From Hofstenia miamia (taxonomy: Eukaryota; Xenacoelomorpha; Acoela; Hofsteniidae): a DNA stretch of 64,000 bases. Below, piece by piece: positions 24,107-36,115 of the stretch; within the stretch, counting starts at the first letter, position 1; each line of letters starts with the position of its first letter. Location: NCBI GenBank assembly GCA_900660155.1, contig CABFPE010000122.1, forward strand, positions 223,107 through 287,106, read 5' to 3'. The position numbers and the translations under genes are program-made. The notes below the pieces were generated by a model, which was given only the letters and a program-made list of their open reading frames with translations, was not told where the DNA came from and made no database searches.

Positions 24107-24716
24107 GCTTCTAGCAATAGTGTTTCCAATCAAGTACCAACAATTGATTCGGAAGAAAACTTTTAAAGTTGGTTATATCTTTGTGATTTATTGTCTAGCA
24201 TTGCTATCATGGGTGCAAGCAAATATTTTGGTCCCTCAGAAAAAAGGCAGTTGTATTTTTGACCTAACTTCAGAGATAATGGTCAAATTAACTGTGTTCA
24301 AAATGGCAACGATTTCATTGATTTTGGTGTTTTCATATACAATACTGTTATGGAAACTTCTTTCCCAGCCAAAATCTCTAGGGAAAAACAATTTTGCAAG
24401 GGGACAAAGAAAGACTACTGTCTTGTCACTGTTAGTAATAGGAGAATTCATGTTATGTAACTACCCTTACGCAATCTATATCTTCTTATTAATGATCAAT
24501 GAAAGTTTTGATCTTAATTGGAAAGTCAGCACATCGTCAAGAGAATTTTGGATATCTCTTGCACTACTAAATTTTTCATCTTTTTTAAATCCCCTTTTTT
24601 ATATCTTTCAAAATAAAACTTTCCAGAGAGCAATTTATAAGATTGGAGGCAAGAAAGCAACCAATACAAGAAGTAATCGAATTTTTGAAAGATCAACGCA
24701 AACACAGAAATATTAA
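24107..24716 (+). CDS. Receptor gene A, exon 2: class A GPCR TM4-TM7 and tail
   Basis: Continues the frame as R-LLAIVFPIKYQQ (second intracellular loop). TM4 (about 140-160) has W154; C168 lies in loop 2. TM5 (about 190-212) has FSYTILLW but no proline at the usual kink. Loop 3 is short and basic. TM6 has CNYP (236-239), keeping Cys and Pro but lacking the Trp of the CWxP toggle. TM7 ends in NPLFY (280-284), the NPxxY motif, followed by FQNKTFQRAI, a probable helix 8, and a 37-residue basic tail. There are no frameshifts, and all landmark residues except the toggle Trp and P5.50 are present, so the gene looks intact. It is not a prostanoid receptor by its loop 2, and no closer family is recognised. 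Confidence 0.9.
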
Positions 24717-24808
24717 TGGAAACAAATTACTTCAAGCTGGAGAAGTAGGCACCTACTTTTTGGACATTCTACGTTTCACAAATTCACTATGTATAATATA
24801 TATTTCCA

Positions 24809-24814
24809 ATAAAT
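24809..24814 (+). terminator. Candidate poly(A) signal of gene A
   Basis: AATAAA 93 bp after the stop codon, in TTTCCAATAAATGTATTA. It is the first such hexamer downstream. The signal is common by chance in AT-rich DNA. Confidence 0.45.
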
Positions 24815-24934
24815 GTATTATAGATTCATTAGAATATAATTGCTAGATATTATGAAGTGTGTTTCAGACAAAAATTGAAGGGCATCCTTATTTTTACTCT
24901 TTTCTGTATTATTTGTTGGAACTTTATTCTTATT

Positions 24935-25127
24935 ACCTCCGCCAAGGAGGTTATGTTTTTGTTAGCATAGGTTTGTTTGTTTGTCTTGAGCAACTTTAAA
25001 GTAATAGATGGATTGACCTCAAATTTTTACCAGAGGTGCGTCTCCGCCCAAGGAGGAATCCATTAAATTTTGATGCTGATCCGGGGGACACAAGCTGCGT
25101 GGCGGAGGTCTTCGCCTTCCGAGTGCA
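24935..25127. repeat. Short interspersed element with CCTCCGCC ends
   Basis: About 190 bp beginning ACCTCCGCCAAGGAGGTTAT, with TTTGTTTGTTTGTCTTGAG inside, and ending GTGGCGGAGGTCTTCGCC then CCGAGTGC. The ends ACCTCCGCCA and TGGCGGAGGT are inverted copies. It resembles a dispersed repeat I remember from several marine and invertebrate genomes; this identity is from memory and unverified. Its GC-rich ends stand out against the surrounding DNA. Confidence 0.65.
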
Positions 25128-28096
25128 TTTTTGGTTAAATATGTAGTGTTACCACTAACCAAAGTTGCATATGGAATTCTGATTGGTTTCTATTTACATT
25201 CCATTTCCACAATTCGGAATTTTGAAAACAAGGTTAAATTCAACTTCGAAAATTTCTATGATTATTTGACTGAGGCTTGTAAAATTTTAAAACTTTATAG
25301 CTTCAGAATGATAAATGTTTTGTACAAAAATCATTTCGCTTTAACTACTAGAGAACTGAGACTTCCCATATATTTTAGCTCCTACAATCCATAGAGTAAA
25401 CAAATTGAATTAATATTCCCAATATCTCTGAGTGAAAACCATTGTGATTGTTTCACCAAAAGGCTAACAGCACAAAAAATATGAGACTTAAAACAGAACA
25501 GTTAAAGACATAATCGGAAATTGTAATAGCTAATTAATTTTAAAAAATATAAGAAATTCTTTTCTCTTTATCTGTAATACTTGTGTCAAAAATTGAAATA
25601 CAAAGCAATGCACTAGAATCATCAATTCATTCTTACCATAGGAATTTTATATATACAGAATATTTTTTTGAGAAACCAAAAAACATAAATTTGTCTAGGA
25701 ACGAAAAATTCAGTCTTTATGTTTCAGTAATGGGAAAAATATATCTGCTAACAAAATTTCAGTCTAACATAATAATGATCTGAAAGTAGTTTTATCACTT
25801 CTAAATTTGTAGGTGCTTATATACTTAATTGTTGTTTTACAACAAAGTATGTAATAATGAAGTTTATCATTTTCGCATTATTCTTAACCCCGCCCTTCCT
25901 TTTACAGACTGCATATATTGATTTAATTGCCTTTCAAAAATCCCAATGACCTGTGTAAAATAATCAAAGATCTTAATGCGGTAAGTAAAACATTCTGCAA
26001 CCAAATGTTTTGAGAATAGAAGCGTATTTCTCTAGAAGCTGCTTTTTAAAAATCGATTTTACTTCAACAACTAATCACTAGGTTCTTAGCCCAGCAAATT
26101 GAAAAAATAAGGAAATTCTTTGGCAAAGATCCTAAAAGTTGACATACAATGGGCTCAATAGCAATGATTTAGATATACTGTCCAGGATGTGGACCACACT
26201 GGGACGGAATGGCGCTAAAATTTACTGCCATGCCGTAAAGAATCTAAGGGGTATTTCAGGGGTAATTCGCTCTAGGGGAAAAATATTACTTCCGGAGCAA
26301 CAGTATTAGACTAATACACACATGTTGTTTTAAAAATCCGTTTTATTCTCATACACTCTGTGAATAGCATCTGCTAAACAAGTAATATGTATTTTAGTTT
26401 TGGCATATGGAATTAAAGACAGCTAGCTGCGTTTTTATTGCATAATTATAAATTATATTATCCTCCTCAAATTAGATGTATTGTTTAAAATGAATTTCCA
26501 TTTTTCATATGTTGCTAACAGCATTAATTCACATCCTTTCTAGCCCATGTTATGATTTAGCTGCAACCTTAGTTGAAACTGGCACTCCGGAATTTCAATC
26601 CTAGATTCAACACTGGCAATAACTTCAAAATCTATGAAAGGCTACCAACTATGAAAAATGAGTAAGAAATTTTAAGAGTGTTTGATAGCAGAAAGAAAAT
26701 TTTTTTGAAAAAATGAGGAACCTAAATCCTAAGTCGAGACTAAGATGAACATGAATTTTTGTTCCCAGTGTAAATATGTAATATGCATTTTATCAAATGA
26801 ATGCCTTACCATGTTTTACATGTAACACTCTTAAAAAGAAATTAATATGAAATGCATTAAATGGTAAAATAGATAAACTACTACTAAACCTTTATATTGA
26901 AATTTGAAGGTCTCATAATGCCTATCACTAACCGAATCATTTCATGACCAATATTACTTTGAAATATTAATCAAACTTATTTATAGGTGCCTCTATTTTA
27001 TTTTATTGATTGACGCAACCCATGTGTTGGGTTGGATCAAACCAAACCATTTACAGCCACGATATACTTACATGTATATTCGAATTTAGTATAATAATAA
27101 TAGATTTACTTACTTGTTAATCCCACCCAATATATTGGTAAATTTACTAAGAATTTAATAAAACCTTCATTTAACTTTGAAAACACTACCATTAATACAG
27201 ACTTGACAACAATCCGAGCAGAGCCAAGCCGAGCTTGGCATTGCATTAGTAATAAAAGAACTCGAAAACGAGCCTTTTTTAAGCAATATATACAGTGTGT
27301 TATAAATAATTTAGAGAAATATCATATTTCAAATATAATGTTAAGACAATTGCAGCAAAAATGTTGTTCAAAATCGCAGTCTTTCGACTAATTGCAAAGT
27401 TGAGAGCACTTTAAGTTTTAATATACCCCTCAATATATATTTAACCCTTCTTGGTTTTTATTATGTTGAAGGACAAATCTGATTATTCACCTAGGAAATA
27501 TGAATTTTGAAAGATTTCTTTTGATAAGTTGCTTACCTTTTACTTTTAGTAATGCCGTTTAATGCAGAGAAAATATTTTTAAGATAGAGAAGCAGTATTA
27601 ACAGCAAAAATTTTGTAATTACTTTTGAAGTGAACGTCTTTGACTAGGATCAGTAATATGCAATAGATACCGCGTCGTTTTTTTGAATTTGGAATGCAAT
27701 AACAACACCCTTGATATAGAGACCCACAAATCCCCATGAAACCCATGGGGCGAGATTTGTATCTCCATCACATCCCGCGAGGTTGAGGGAGATCCCCACC
27801 CTGCTATGTAAAAATTATCAAGTTAAGATGAGCCTCATTAAAAGATTCTATGTGGCGAAACGTGCCTAACATACTCAAAATTTAAGCAAACCGAGCAAAA
27901 AATTTGGCTCATTGACAAGTCCGCATTGATAGTTTGAAAGTAAAAATTTCTAATATTAGCGAGACTATTTGGGATTAAGACTCAAGCACATTGTCATGCC
28001 CAAAACCTTAGACAAGTATATTCTGCAAAAGAATTTATAATATTGAATGATGAGAAGAAGAAAAAAAGAAGAAGAATCTATTTTTCAAAATTGTGT
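25128..28096. other. Intergenic, no gene seen
   Basis: AT-rich. Open stretches at 25131-25394 (87 codons) and 25583-25783 have no recognised domain. GC-rich words (GAGCAGAGCCAAGCCGAGC at about 27220; GGGGCGAGATTTGTATCTCC at about 27747) may be worn repeat ends. No RNA gene was found. Confidence 0.4.
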
Positions 28097-28469
28097 TGAA
28101 AATTGAAAAAAATACTGAAAACAATTCTGAGAGCGTTAAGAAAAAAAAATAACCCAAGTAAAATAAAAGTAATATTAAGAAATATTAAAAAGATAAAGCA
28201 AACTAAATCTGATAAGAAATTACCAAAATGGAAACTATGGATAAGCTTTTAATAAAATTGAAACATACTGCATATATAACATACTGTAAGAATAAGAATA
28301 TAGCAAACTTTGTGGAATATAAGAACATAAGAAACCAAGTAGCTAATAAGTGTAAACAAGATTTTAATATTTTTTGAAACAATCTTTTGAAAATAAAATA
28401 ATTCACAAAAATGGAAATTCATTTCTAGTTTTTTCCAAAACAAAAAATTGTTGGAAGTTCCAACTATAA
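28097..28469. repeat. Tandem duplicated block copy 1, ends at single N
   Basis: 373 bp repeated at 28471-28843 with only a handful of substitutions. The block lies within the LINE linker region; its end abuts the N at 28470. Confidence 0.9.
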
Positions 28470-28470
28470 N

Positions 28471-28843
28471 TGAAAATTGAAAAAAATACTGAAAACAATT
28501 CTGAGAGCGTTAAGAAAAAAAAATAACCCAAGTAAAATAAAAGCAATATTAAGAAATTTTAAAAAGATAAAGCAAACTAAATCTGATAAGAAATTACCAA
28601 AATGGAAACTATGGATAAGCTTTTAATAAAATTGAAACATACTGCATATATAACATACTGTAAGAATAAGAATATAGCAAACTTTGTGGAATATAAGAAC
28701 ATAAGAAACCAAGTAGCTAATACGTGTAAACAAAATTTTAATATTTTTTGAAACAATCTTTTGAAAATAAAATAATTCACAAAAATGGAAATTCATTTCT
28801 AGTTTTTTCCAAAACAAAAAATTGTTGGAAGTTCCAACTATAA
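28471..28843. repeat. Tandem duplicated block copy 2
   Basis: Second copy of 28097-28469, continuing directly into the rest of the LINE. A true LINE would have this region once. Confidence 0.9.
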
Positions 28844-30082
28844 AAAACGAAAATGGTTAAATTATTAAAAACAGAAAATTAATAGCAATCATACTAAATG
28901 AATCATTTATAAAATTAGGAAAATTTAATGATTGTGAACAAAGAAGTATTCATAATCAAGAACAAATGATAATTCATAAGAATTTAAGAGAAAAAAAAAT
29001 TCTATTTTACTTTTGTAACACTACATCAATTTAAGGAAACATCGAGACATATAAAGGTTACCAAGTCTCAGGGACCAAGCAAAATACCAACATGGTTTAT
29101 AAAAGAAGCAATGCATATCATAAGTAGACCACTACGCAATAAATTAAATCAATGCATTAATGAAGGTGTTTTTCCAGAGGAATTGAAAATTGCAGAAATA
29201 ATACCTACTTACAAAAAGAGGCGATATTGATGAAGCTACTAATTACAGACCAATCTCAGTTCTATCAATTATAAGTAAAATATTTGAAAAAATTCTATAT
29301 TAATAAATTAATGAATATTTCGAAAAATATCAAATAATATGATATTTACAATTTGGATTTAGAAAAAATGTGTAGATGAATATTGCATTAATTTTTGTTT
29401 TAACGATTGGAGAAATCATATAGATAAAGGAGATGGTGTTTATATCTTATCATTAGATCTATCTAAAGCATTTAATTAAATAGATGATGAAATACTAATT
29501 AAAAAATTAAAACATATATACATCTTTAATAAATATACAACTAAGTTATTAACCTCTTATTTAACTAATAGACAACAATACGTAAAAGTAATGAAATCTC
29601 TAATAAATTAATAATTTATAAAGGAATACCTCAAGGCTCTGTTCTAGGGCCATTAATATTTAATCTTTATGTTAATGACATCAATTTTAATGAAAACATA
29701 AGATGTGTCCAATATGCTGATGACACCTTGCTCTATTCAACCAACTATTGTGATTTATTAAGCGCACTACAAACTGCAATACTATATTTTGAAATAAATA
29801 AAATGAAATTAAGTGTTGACAAGACTAGATTTACGGTGTTAAATAATTATAACAAGACTGAAAAATTCATGTTAAAAATAAACAATAATATCATATAAGA
29901 AGATACAAAAATTAAATACTTAGGAATAATCTTTGACAATAAGTTAACTTTTGAAATCGAAGTCAACAAAATAATGCAAAAAATGATACAAGGAATCAAG
30001 ACACTATCTAAAATTCAAAAATTCATACCTATTAATTGGAAAGTTACTTTAATAAAATAATATATATTGCCTCATTATTAAN

Positions 30083-30857
30083 TTCCCTCTTAGTGATTTT
30101 TCTTCTTTTGCTAGAGTCGTCTGCCCACCGGAGCCTTCTAGTATCACTTGAGTAGTGTGTTTGCCATGATTAGATTTTTGCTGTTTTTATGCTTAGAAGC
30201 TTGGATTTTTTCAAATTTCATTTGACATTCACCTGTAATGCACGCTGGTATTATATCGTAAATTTAAATAATTATTGAAAATTTACAATTCTTAAATATT
30301 GAATTTGTTGCAATTGTTTTAGGCAAAGTTGAGACATCTTTTCAATTATAAGGAAATTGGTGTAAATCAAATTTATTACAACAATCTTAAGACTATTTAG
30401 CAAACACAATCAGTTCATTCTTCTCCTTTCATAAAAATTTACAAACTGCATGAATCTCTATACTACATTGACTTACTGGATCTATTTGGATCTGTTGTTC
30501 AATTTCATTTATCTTTGACTTCATTTCTTGTTTCATTTTGTGTACATTACAGAGCAGTTCATAAGGTTTGATTTTTGAATTTTTTGTGCATAGTTTAAAA
30601 TAAGTCATCAAAGTGTATTAATTATAACAAAATCATATTATTGTCAAAAATTTCAATGCTTAGATCAAACAAATAATTTTTCTTTAAACTTCCAGCTAAA
30701 TCCATTGAAGGAGGTAAATACAAGTCTTTGCAGTAAAGTTATTTTACCAAGGAGAAGGGTCCCTTAAGGCTGTTGATGAAATTGTCAAATGGAATTTGTA
30801 ATTTTGTGTAAAACAAGGCCTGATGATATTGAAATACATGTATATGACAAACATATA
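30083..30857. other. Intergenic, no gene seen
   Basis: AT-rich DNA right of the N at 30082. A 60-codon minus-strand open stretch (30429-30611) has no recognisable domain. Confidence 0.4.
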
Positions 30858-31422
30858 CAGTATGTCCCATAAGTTACGACGACTTTTTATTAATGATAAT
30901 TCTATGTCTATGTCGAATAATAATAAATAATATTTTTCAGTTAAAAAATCAATGTTGTAGCAAATCTAAAAAGATGGTGCTCCAGCACATACCACCATAG
31001 CAACTCGTAATTTCTTAACAGATACCTTTCAGGATCGATGGGGTGGCAAATTTGGACCGATTCCTTGGCCAGCACGTAGTCCTGACTTCTCGTTCTGTGA
31101 TAACGCGTTATGGGGTCTGCTAAAGCCTAGAATCGTAGCAAGAAAAGCACAAAACAAAGAAGACCTGAAAGGCGTTATTCAAGACTAATTTATGCGATTT
31201 CCAATTGAAACTCTCCGAAAAATCAATGACAGAACGTTCAGACGAATGCGATTGTATATTGAACTAGGAGATCTTCAAGTTGATCCTTCTGATTAATTTT
31301 TTACATGTTCCTCAGAATAATTGTTAGAAATTACGTAATCGTTACAATAAAGTTTTGAAATATATATTTTCTTTACCTTGTTTTCTTTTTATAGAAGTCG
31401 TTGTAACTTATGGGACAGTCTG
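30858..31422 (+). mobile_element. Internally deleted mariner-like element
   Basis: 565 bp with inverted ends CAGTATGTCCCATAAGTTAC on the left and a right end reading CAGACTGTCCCATAAGTTAC on the minus strand; both are flanked by TA. Only the C-terminal third of the transposase remains (30972-31296). Confidence 0.88.
30972..31296 (+). pseudogene. Mariner-like transposase C-terminal fragment
   Basis: KDGAPAHTTIATRNFLTDTF holds the second catalytic Asp; WPARSPDFSFCDNALWG holds the third acidic region; the frame ends near 31296 after DLQVDPSD. There is one in-frame stop at about 31186. The N-terminal DNA-binding part and the first catalytic Asp are deleted. The frame is otherwise well kept, suggesting a fairly recent copy. 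Confidence 0.85.
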
Positions 31423-31439
31423 TAGATGCGCATGTAAGT

Positions 31440-31600
31440 AATATGAAAAAAACATGCGTTGCACTTGTATGGTAAATGTGCCAATTTTTTAGAATGCTTT
31501 GAAGCTCCAGTTTTTACTGTTTTTTGTTCCATTTATATTGACATCAGTCAACTATTGTAAAATTACCTAATTAGAGAGATGGTGCTTTTGCCCAGATCCT
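31440..31600. repeat. Direct repeat copy 1
   Basis: Diverged match to 32215-32370. Shared words include TTGTATGG/TTAATGTGCC near the start, CTCCAG then TTTTT in the middle, and CAACTATTGT then CTAATTAGAGAGA near the end. Confidence 0.65.
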
Positions 31601-31774
31601 AATGTTCCCTATTTAAAAGCTTAACAGCTTAATTTATATTTGGCGTATTCTTATTTACAATTATAACTGGTGGCCATGGTTTTCAGACACATGTAAAAAT
31701 TTAATTAATCGATATATAGATTCTATTTTTATTTGGTTTGTTTTTAAACACATTTTTTTATTTTCAAACTTTAT

Positions 31775-32010
31775 TTATGATGTAGCCCGTCCTCACTCGC
31801 CTAAAATTATAAGAGAAAGACTAAATGAAAATCTACCTAACAGATATATTTGTAGAGATAGAGATATAGATCTAACTAGTAAGTGGCAGCCAAGATCTAC
31901 ATATCTAACTCCATCTGATTGTTTCTTTCAAGTATTTATCTAAATTAAAGTTTCTGTTACTCAAACAAATGTTATTAATGCTTTGACTAAAGGAATCCAA
32001 GTAGGTTTGC
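31775..32010 (+). pseudogene. Mariner-like transposase fragment (DDE region)
   Basis: DVARPHSPKIIRERLNENLP then NRYICRDRD and STYLTPSDCFF match the mariner-like 'DGAxPHxxxxVRxxLxxxFPxRWIGR ... RSPDLTPCDFFLW' block with many substitutions. The second catalytic Asp is present and the third region reads TPSD. After a stop the frame continues as VSVTQTNVINALTKGIQ. It is an old piece from a lineage different from the neighbouring element. Confidence 0.7.
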
Positions 32011-32162
32011 CTATCCCAAACGCAATGCACAATCATATTTTTTCTTTTCAGAATCATCTAAATTTAGTGATTGAAAACAAAGACAACCAGATAAAGACAT
32101 AAATAGAAAAAAAAAAAACACATATATGTGCTGGCAAGTAAATCTTTATGTATTGTCTTTCT

Positions 32163-32170
32163 CCAACCAC

Positions 32171-32217
<47 letters not shown>

Positions 32218-32450
32218 AAAAACGTTGGACTTGTATGTTTAATGTGCCTGTTTTTTTTATTGATTTGAATCTCCAGCTTTTATTTTTTTTTTTTTCTTTT
32301 ATATTTATATCAATCAACTATTGTTAAATTAACTAATTAGAGAGAGAGAGCTTTTGCTCAGTCCTGTCTATTAACACACACACAGCACCAATGGGACCCT
32401 CCCGATTTATTTGTAATCAAACATAGACAAAACACAGACATAACATTCTA

Positions 32451-32485
<35 letters not shown>
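32163..32485. repeat. TA microsatellites and direct repeat copy 2
   Basis: (TA)n at about 32163-32212 and 32455-32485. Between them, 32215-32370 is the second copy of the direct repeat at 31440-31600. Confidence 0.7.
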
Positions 32486-32488
<3 letters not shown>

Positions 32489-32555
32489 GTATATATGTGA
32501 TTGTTGGAAGACAATCCTTAAAGATTAACTTTTCAGCGCATACAAATGTTTCATT

Positions 32556-32749
32556 NNNNNNNNNNNNNNNNNNNNNNNNNNNNNNNNNNNNNNNNNNNNN
32601 NNNNNNNNNNNNNNNNNNNNNNNNNNNNNNNNNNNNNNNNNNNNNNNNNNNNNNNNNNNNNNNNNNNNNNNNNNNNNNNNNNNNNNNNNNNNNNNNNNNN
32701 NNNNNNNNNNNNNNNNNNNNNNNNNNNNNNNNNNNNNNNNNNNNNNNNN
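32556..32749. other. Assembly gap (194 N)
   Basis: Run of N followed by TA repeat at 32750-32769. Sequence and length inside are unknown. Confidence 0.99.
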
Positions 32750-32769
32750 TATATATATATATATATATA

Positions 32770-33122
32770 CTGAGCGTCCCGAAGTTGTCGCTGTTTTTGA
32801 TTGATTTCTATTAACAGCCACTGAGAACCAAGGAACCTAATAATCGATACAGTGTAGGCGAAAAACTTCGGGGTTTTGTTTTCTTAAGGCATTTGTGCAA
32901 TTAAAGTGAGGGATGTACTATAGCAATGGTAGAAGCGCTGCCCTGACAATGCGTTCTTTCAAAGCAATGCACAACTTGAGAAGAGATCCATTCACGACAA
33001 AATCGATAACTCGTCTTATTCAGAAGTTTGAAAAAGTTTACAGCGTTCACAATGCTCTTGACAACCACAGAAATCTTTGTAGGAAGATCAAGAGCACAAC
33101 GTTAAAGAAACAATTTCAGTGA
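32770..33122 (+). pseudogene. Mariner-like transposase N-terminal fragment
   Basis: From 32913, MYYSNGRSAALTMRSFKAMH then TKSITRLIQKFEKVYSV is the helix-turn-helix head (DUF4817 type) of mariner-like transposases. The frame stops at 33120 and no DDE domain follows. CTGAGCGTCCCGAAGTTGTC at about 32769 has the look of the element's left terminal repeat. The region to about 33250 holds no further recognisable part. Confidence 0.7.
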
Positions 33123-34617
33123 CTCAATCATCCAGCTCACTTATGTTATCCAGTTGCTCAGCAGTCGCTTTCAACTTTGGGATAATGTAAGGAACATTGG
33201 GACTGTATCCATCGTTTATAGATAGTCGCTTTCTTTTATCAATTTCAGAAATTGTTTGCAAAAGTATTATCAGGGTTATCATTAAATTTAGCCGAAAAGT
33301 TCAATATTGAGGATATGAAAGTTTTGAATCATATTTTCAAGATTTCTAAACTGTGAGCTTGAAGACTAATAAGTAGAAATTATTGATTTTAATGCACGAC
33401 GACTAAATTTCATTATTTGCATTTCATTGAGTTTTAATATCTGTTCACAATTGCATAAATTCATTACTTTGGACGTAAAAATTTAAATTTAATTAAGGTA
33501 CTTTATTGAAATTTTAATTAAATTAATAACAACGTAAGAACTTCATACCGTTTTGTCAATAGCCAGCCTATTGAGTACAACATATATAGGCTAAAAAATT
33601 TTAACTAATGAATCACAATTTTTTAGTTGAAATGATACAATGATACGAACAACGTTTCTAAGCCGTGGATAATCTTTACATAGTGAATATATCATACGCT
33701 CTATTTCATACCCAACAAATTATCTGATGACTTAAAGATATAGATTGCCTAATTGTTTTATCTAAATTTACCAAATGCCAAGAAAGCTTCTGTTTTTAGC
33801 TCAATGCCAAAACATCTCACTCTATGTGTTAATTCAAAACTTTAACCAAATTCAGTCATGTTAATTTTTACAAAAAAACTTTTTAGAAAATAAAATCGTG
33901 TATTTTATGATGTATATAATTCTTTCTAATATTTGCTTATAATAATGAAATTAATATATTAAGAAATCTAATTCGTTAACATCTAACAACACTTTTATTA
34001 AAAAAATTATTGAAGCACAATAACAAAATTGTAATTAAAAATATATCCAATTAACAATTCCTGCATAAACAATTGAATTTTAAGGTCATGGATTTCATAT
34101 ATAATTATATCTATTACATGATATTTAATATATTTTAATATAATGCAAAAATAGCTAAATTAACTTTAAATATGACATAAATACTGCTAAAAATTTGCTA
34201 AATTTAGAACCTATGTGTATTGAATTAAATTCAGTTTTCTAAGAAAGTTGAATATTGTGCAATTAATTAATTTAATAAAAATACCAACTTAATGTCTTAC
34301 AATATAATATAAAGATAGTAATAACCTATATTTTAGGTTATTTTCTCAAAGTTTAGAAATGGTCTATAAATATTATTTTTCTCCAAATAACCTAAATGAT
34401 TTGCACATATTTGCTATATCTGTTACAAAATAACTAATAAATTCTTCATCAAATTTCTAGTTATAGAAAGGCAGGAGCTGTTTAGTGTTAAATTATTATA
34501 AAATATAAAAGATTTCAAAAAATTCTTTATAAACTTTAATAATTGAAATACCCGCCCACATTTAACAATAGACGATGCAGTTCCCAACGTATTTCGTGCT
34601 ACTTCAAATTACAAATG
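33123..34617. other. Very AT-rich intergenic DNA
   Basis: No reading frame of note, no RNA gene and no transposon domain. Confidence 0.5.
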
Positions 34618-35070
34618 ATTAGGGATGTACCGGAATTCAGTATCTGATCTGGTAAAATCAGCAATTATAAAACCGGATCCAGATATCCGGTAACCGATAA
34701 AATTAAACTTCCTTACAGGATTTTCCCGGATAACATACTAAAAGATAAAACCTGATTTAAAATGAAATTTTCGAAGAAAAAACTATTTTTTCATTATATG
34801 CAAGTTGTAATGCAATAATACAAGTTTTTCTGACATATCAGGACGTGTTCTATTTTGTTGACGTGACAGTACATTTCCATACTTGCTGAATATTTCCAAA
34901 TATTTATCTATCTTCATTCACAAGAGGTTGATAGTAATTGAGATATGAGGTTGCTATTCAGTAATAATTGAACAATATGCTATCCGGTATCTGGCAACCA
35001 AGTTACCGGAATTATCCGGTATCCTATATATTCAATTCACTATCTTTATTCGGATCCCATCCATACAAAT
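34618..35070. mobile_element. hAT-like non-autonomous element, ATCCGG-rich
   Basis: Starts near TTAGGGATGTACCGGAATTC and ends near CGGATCCCATCCATAC, so the tips (GGGATG... / ...CATCC) are inverted, and both arms carry multiple CCGGATCC and ATCCGGTA words. TAGGGATG-type tips with no transposase suggest a hAT-derived element. Exact ends and the 8 bp target duplication were not established. Confidence 0.5.
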
Positions 35071-36115
35071 AATGCTGAAAACGTAAATGACACTATTTCT
35101 TTTCCAATTATATTTTTAAAAAGTACCAATTCTGCAAATTTTTTCGCACTGCAAAATATATTTATTAAAATTCAAATTACAAGATCTTAAAATATCTCTA
35201 TTCACTCTAATTCTATTGAGATTTTTCAATATTTAGCTCTCTCACGTTCAGGCACGCCTTTACGCGATGTCTGACTACTCTCCCTACGGCGTGAAAACAT
35301 TGAGGTTGCCTCGACGGGACTCACACAGTTTTTCTTCAGACACAAATTATTTTAAGGATTTTTTGTTGACATGCACATTAGACTGCTTCATTATATCAAC
35401 AGTAATATGAAAAGAATTTGAATATTTTTTCAAAAATCGAATTTCTCATTGAAAAAATATTTGCATGTACTTCAAACACAAAAATAAGTCTTAGCACAAA
35501 TCTTCATCGTTGTATGAGCGGGCTTCACCCCATAGATGTTTCCATACATAAGCTTTCAATATTTCTTAACAGGTTTTTATTAAATTTTTCAAAAATAATG
35601 ACAAATCACAATCTTACTTCAAAGTACCTTTGGCAGAAATAGGGTTGAAATCTTAAGGAACCATTGGGAATTCGATAAATCACATACAGTTACTGCATAA
35701 TGCAAATAATACCTTAGTTTTTATCATTTGTTATGTTTACTACTTTTTAGTGATAGTGCTTTAGCCATTATATTTGCATTGTACAAATAATTCTTGTAAA
35801 AGTATTGTATATATATATATATTATTGTATATATATATATTATTGTTAATATTATTACTAGTTAGTTCCACAAAATATTGAAACAAAATTATATAATCAA
35901 AAACAGAATTACTCAATTTATAGCCAAATTGATGAACGACCTTCCAAAGAGATAAATTTATGTATTATTCTAATTGTAATATTGTGGCCTGATGGAACAA
36001 TAAAATGTCTGAAGCTTTAGATTTTCTTCCAAGCTAAGCAAAATACTCTCTCCGTGTTAGATAAACAAGAAATATTGTTTTTTATTTGGTGATTATTCCG
36101 GCTTTTTGGATATTT
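35071..36115. other. Intergenic, no gene seen
   Basis: AT-rich with TA tracts at about 35808-35842. A 74-codon open stretch (35418-35642) has no recognised domain. Confidence 0.4.

Larger units (their letters stand above)
28097..30081 (+). pseudogene. Non-LTR retrotransposon ORF2 relic, cut by N at 30082
   Basis: Plus-strand LINE. The linker before the RT reads KLLIKLKHTAYITYCKNKN, then FVEYKNIRNQ (28240-28340, repeated after the N). The RT domain follows: GPSKIPTWFIKEA at about 29075, CINEGVFPEELKIAEIIPTY at about 29150-29210, NYRPISVLSIISKIFEKI at about 29245-29295, LSLDLSKAF at about 29450, GIPQGSVLGPL at about 29625, the catalytic QYADDTLLY (YADD at 29713-29724), and IKYLGIIFDNKLTFE at about 29910. 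Both catalytic Asp residues are kept, but several stops and frameshifts occur, for example at about 29215, 29310, 29480 and 29900. The copy ends abruptly at the single N, so the 3' end is not visible. Confidence 0.85.

Noticed and set aside
20291-24716. Prostanoid receptor identity for the GPCRs
   Set aside because: The intron position and loop 1 recalled it, but the typical second extracellular loop motif (GRYxxQxPGTWCF type) is absent.
25128-28096. tRNA or other RNA genes in intergenic DNA, and CRISPR-like arrays
   Set aside because: No B-box-like GGTTCGANTCC, cloverleaf or regularly spaced repeat was found here or elsewhere.
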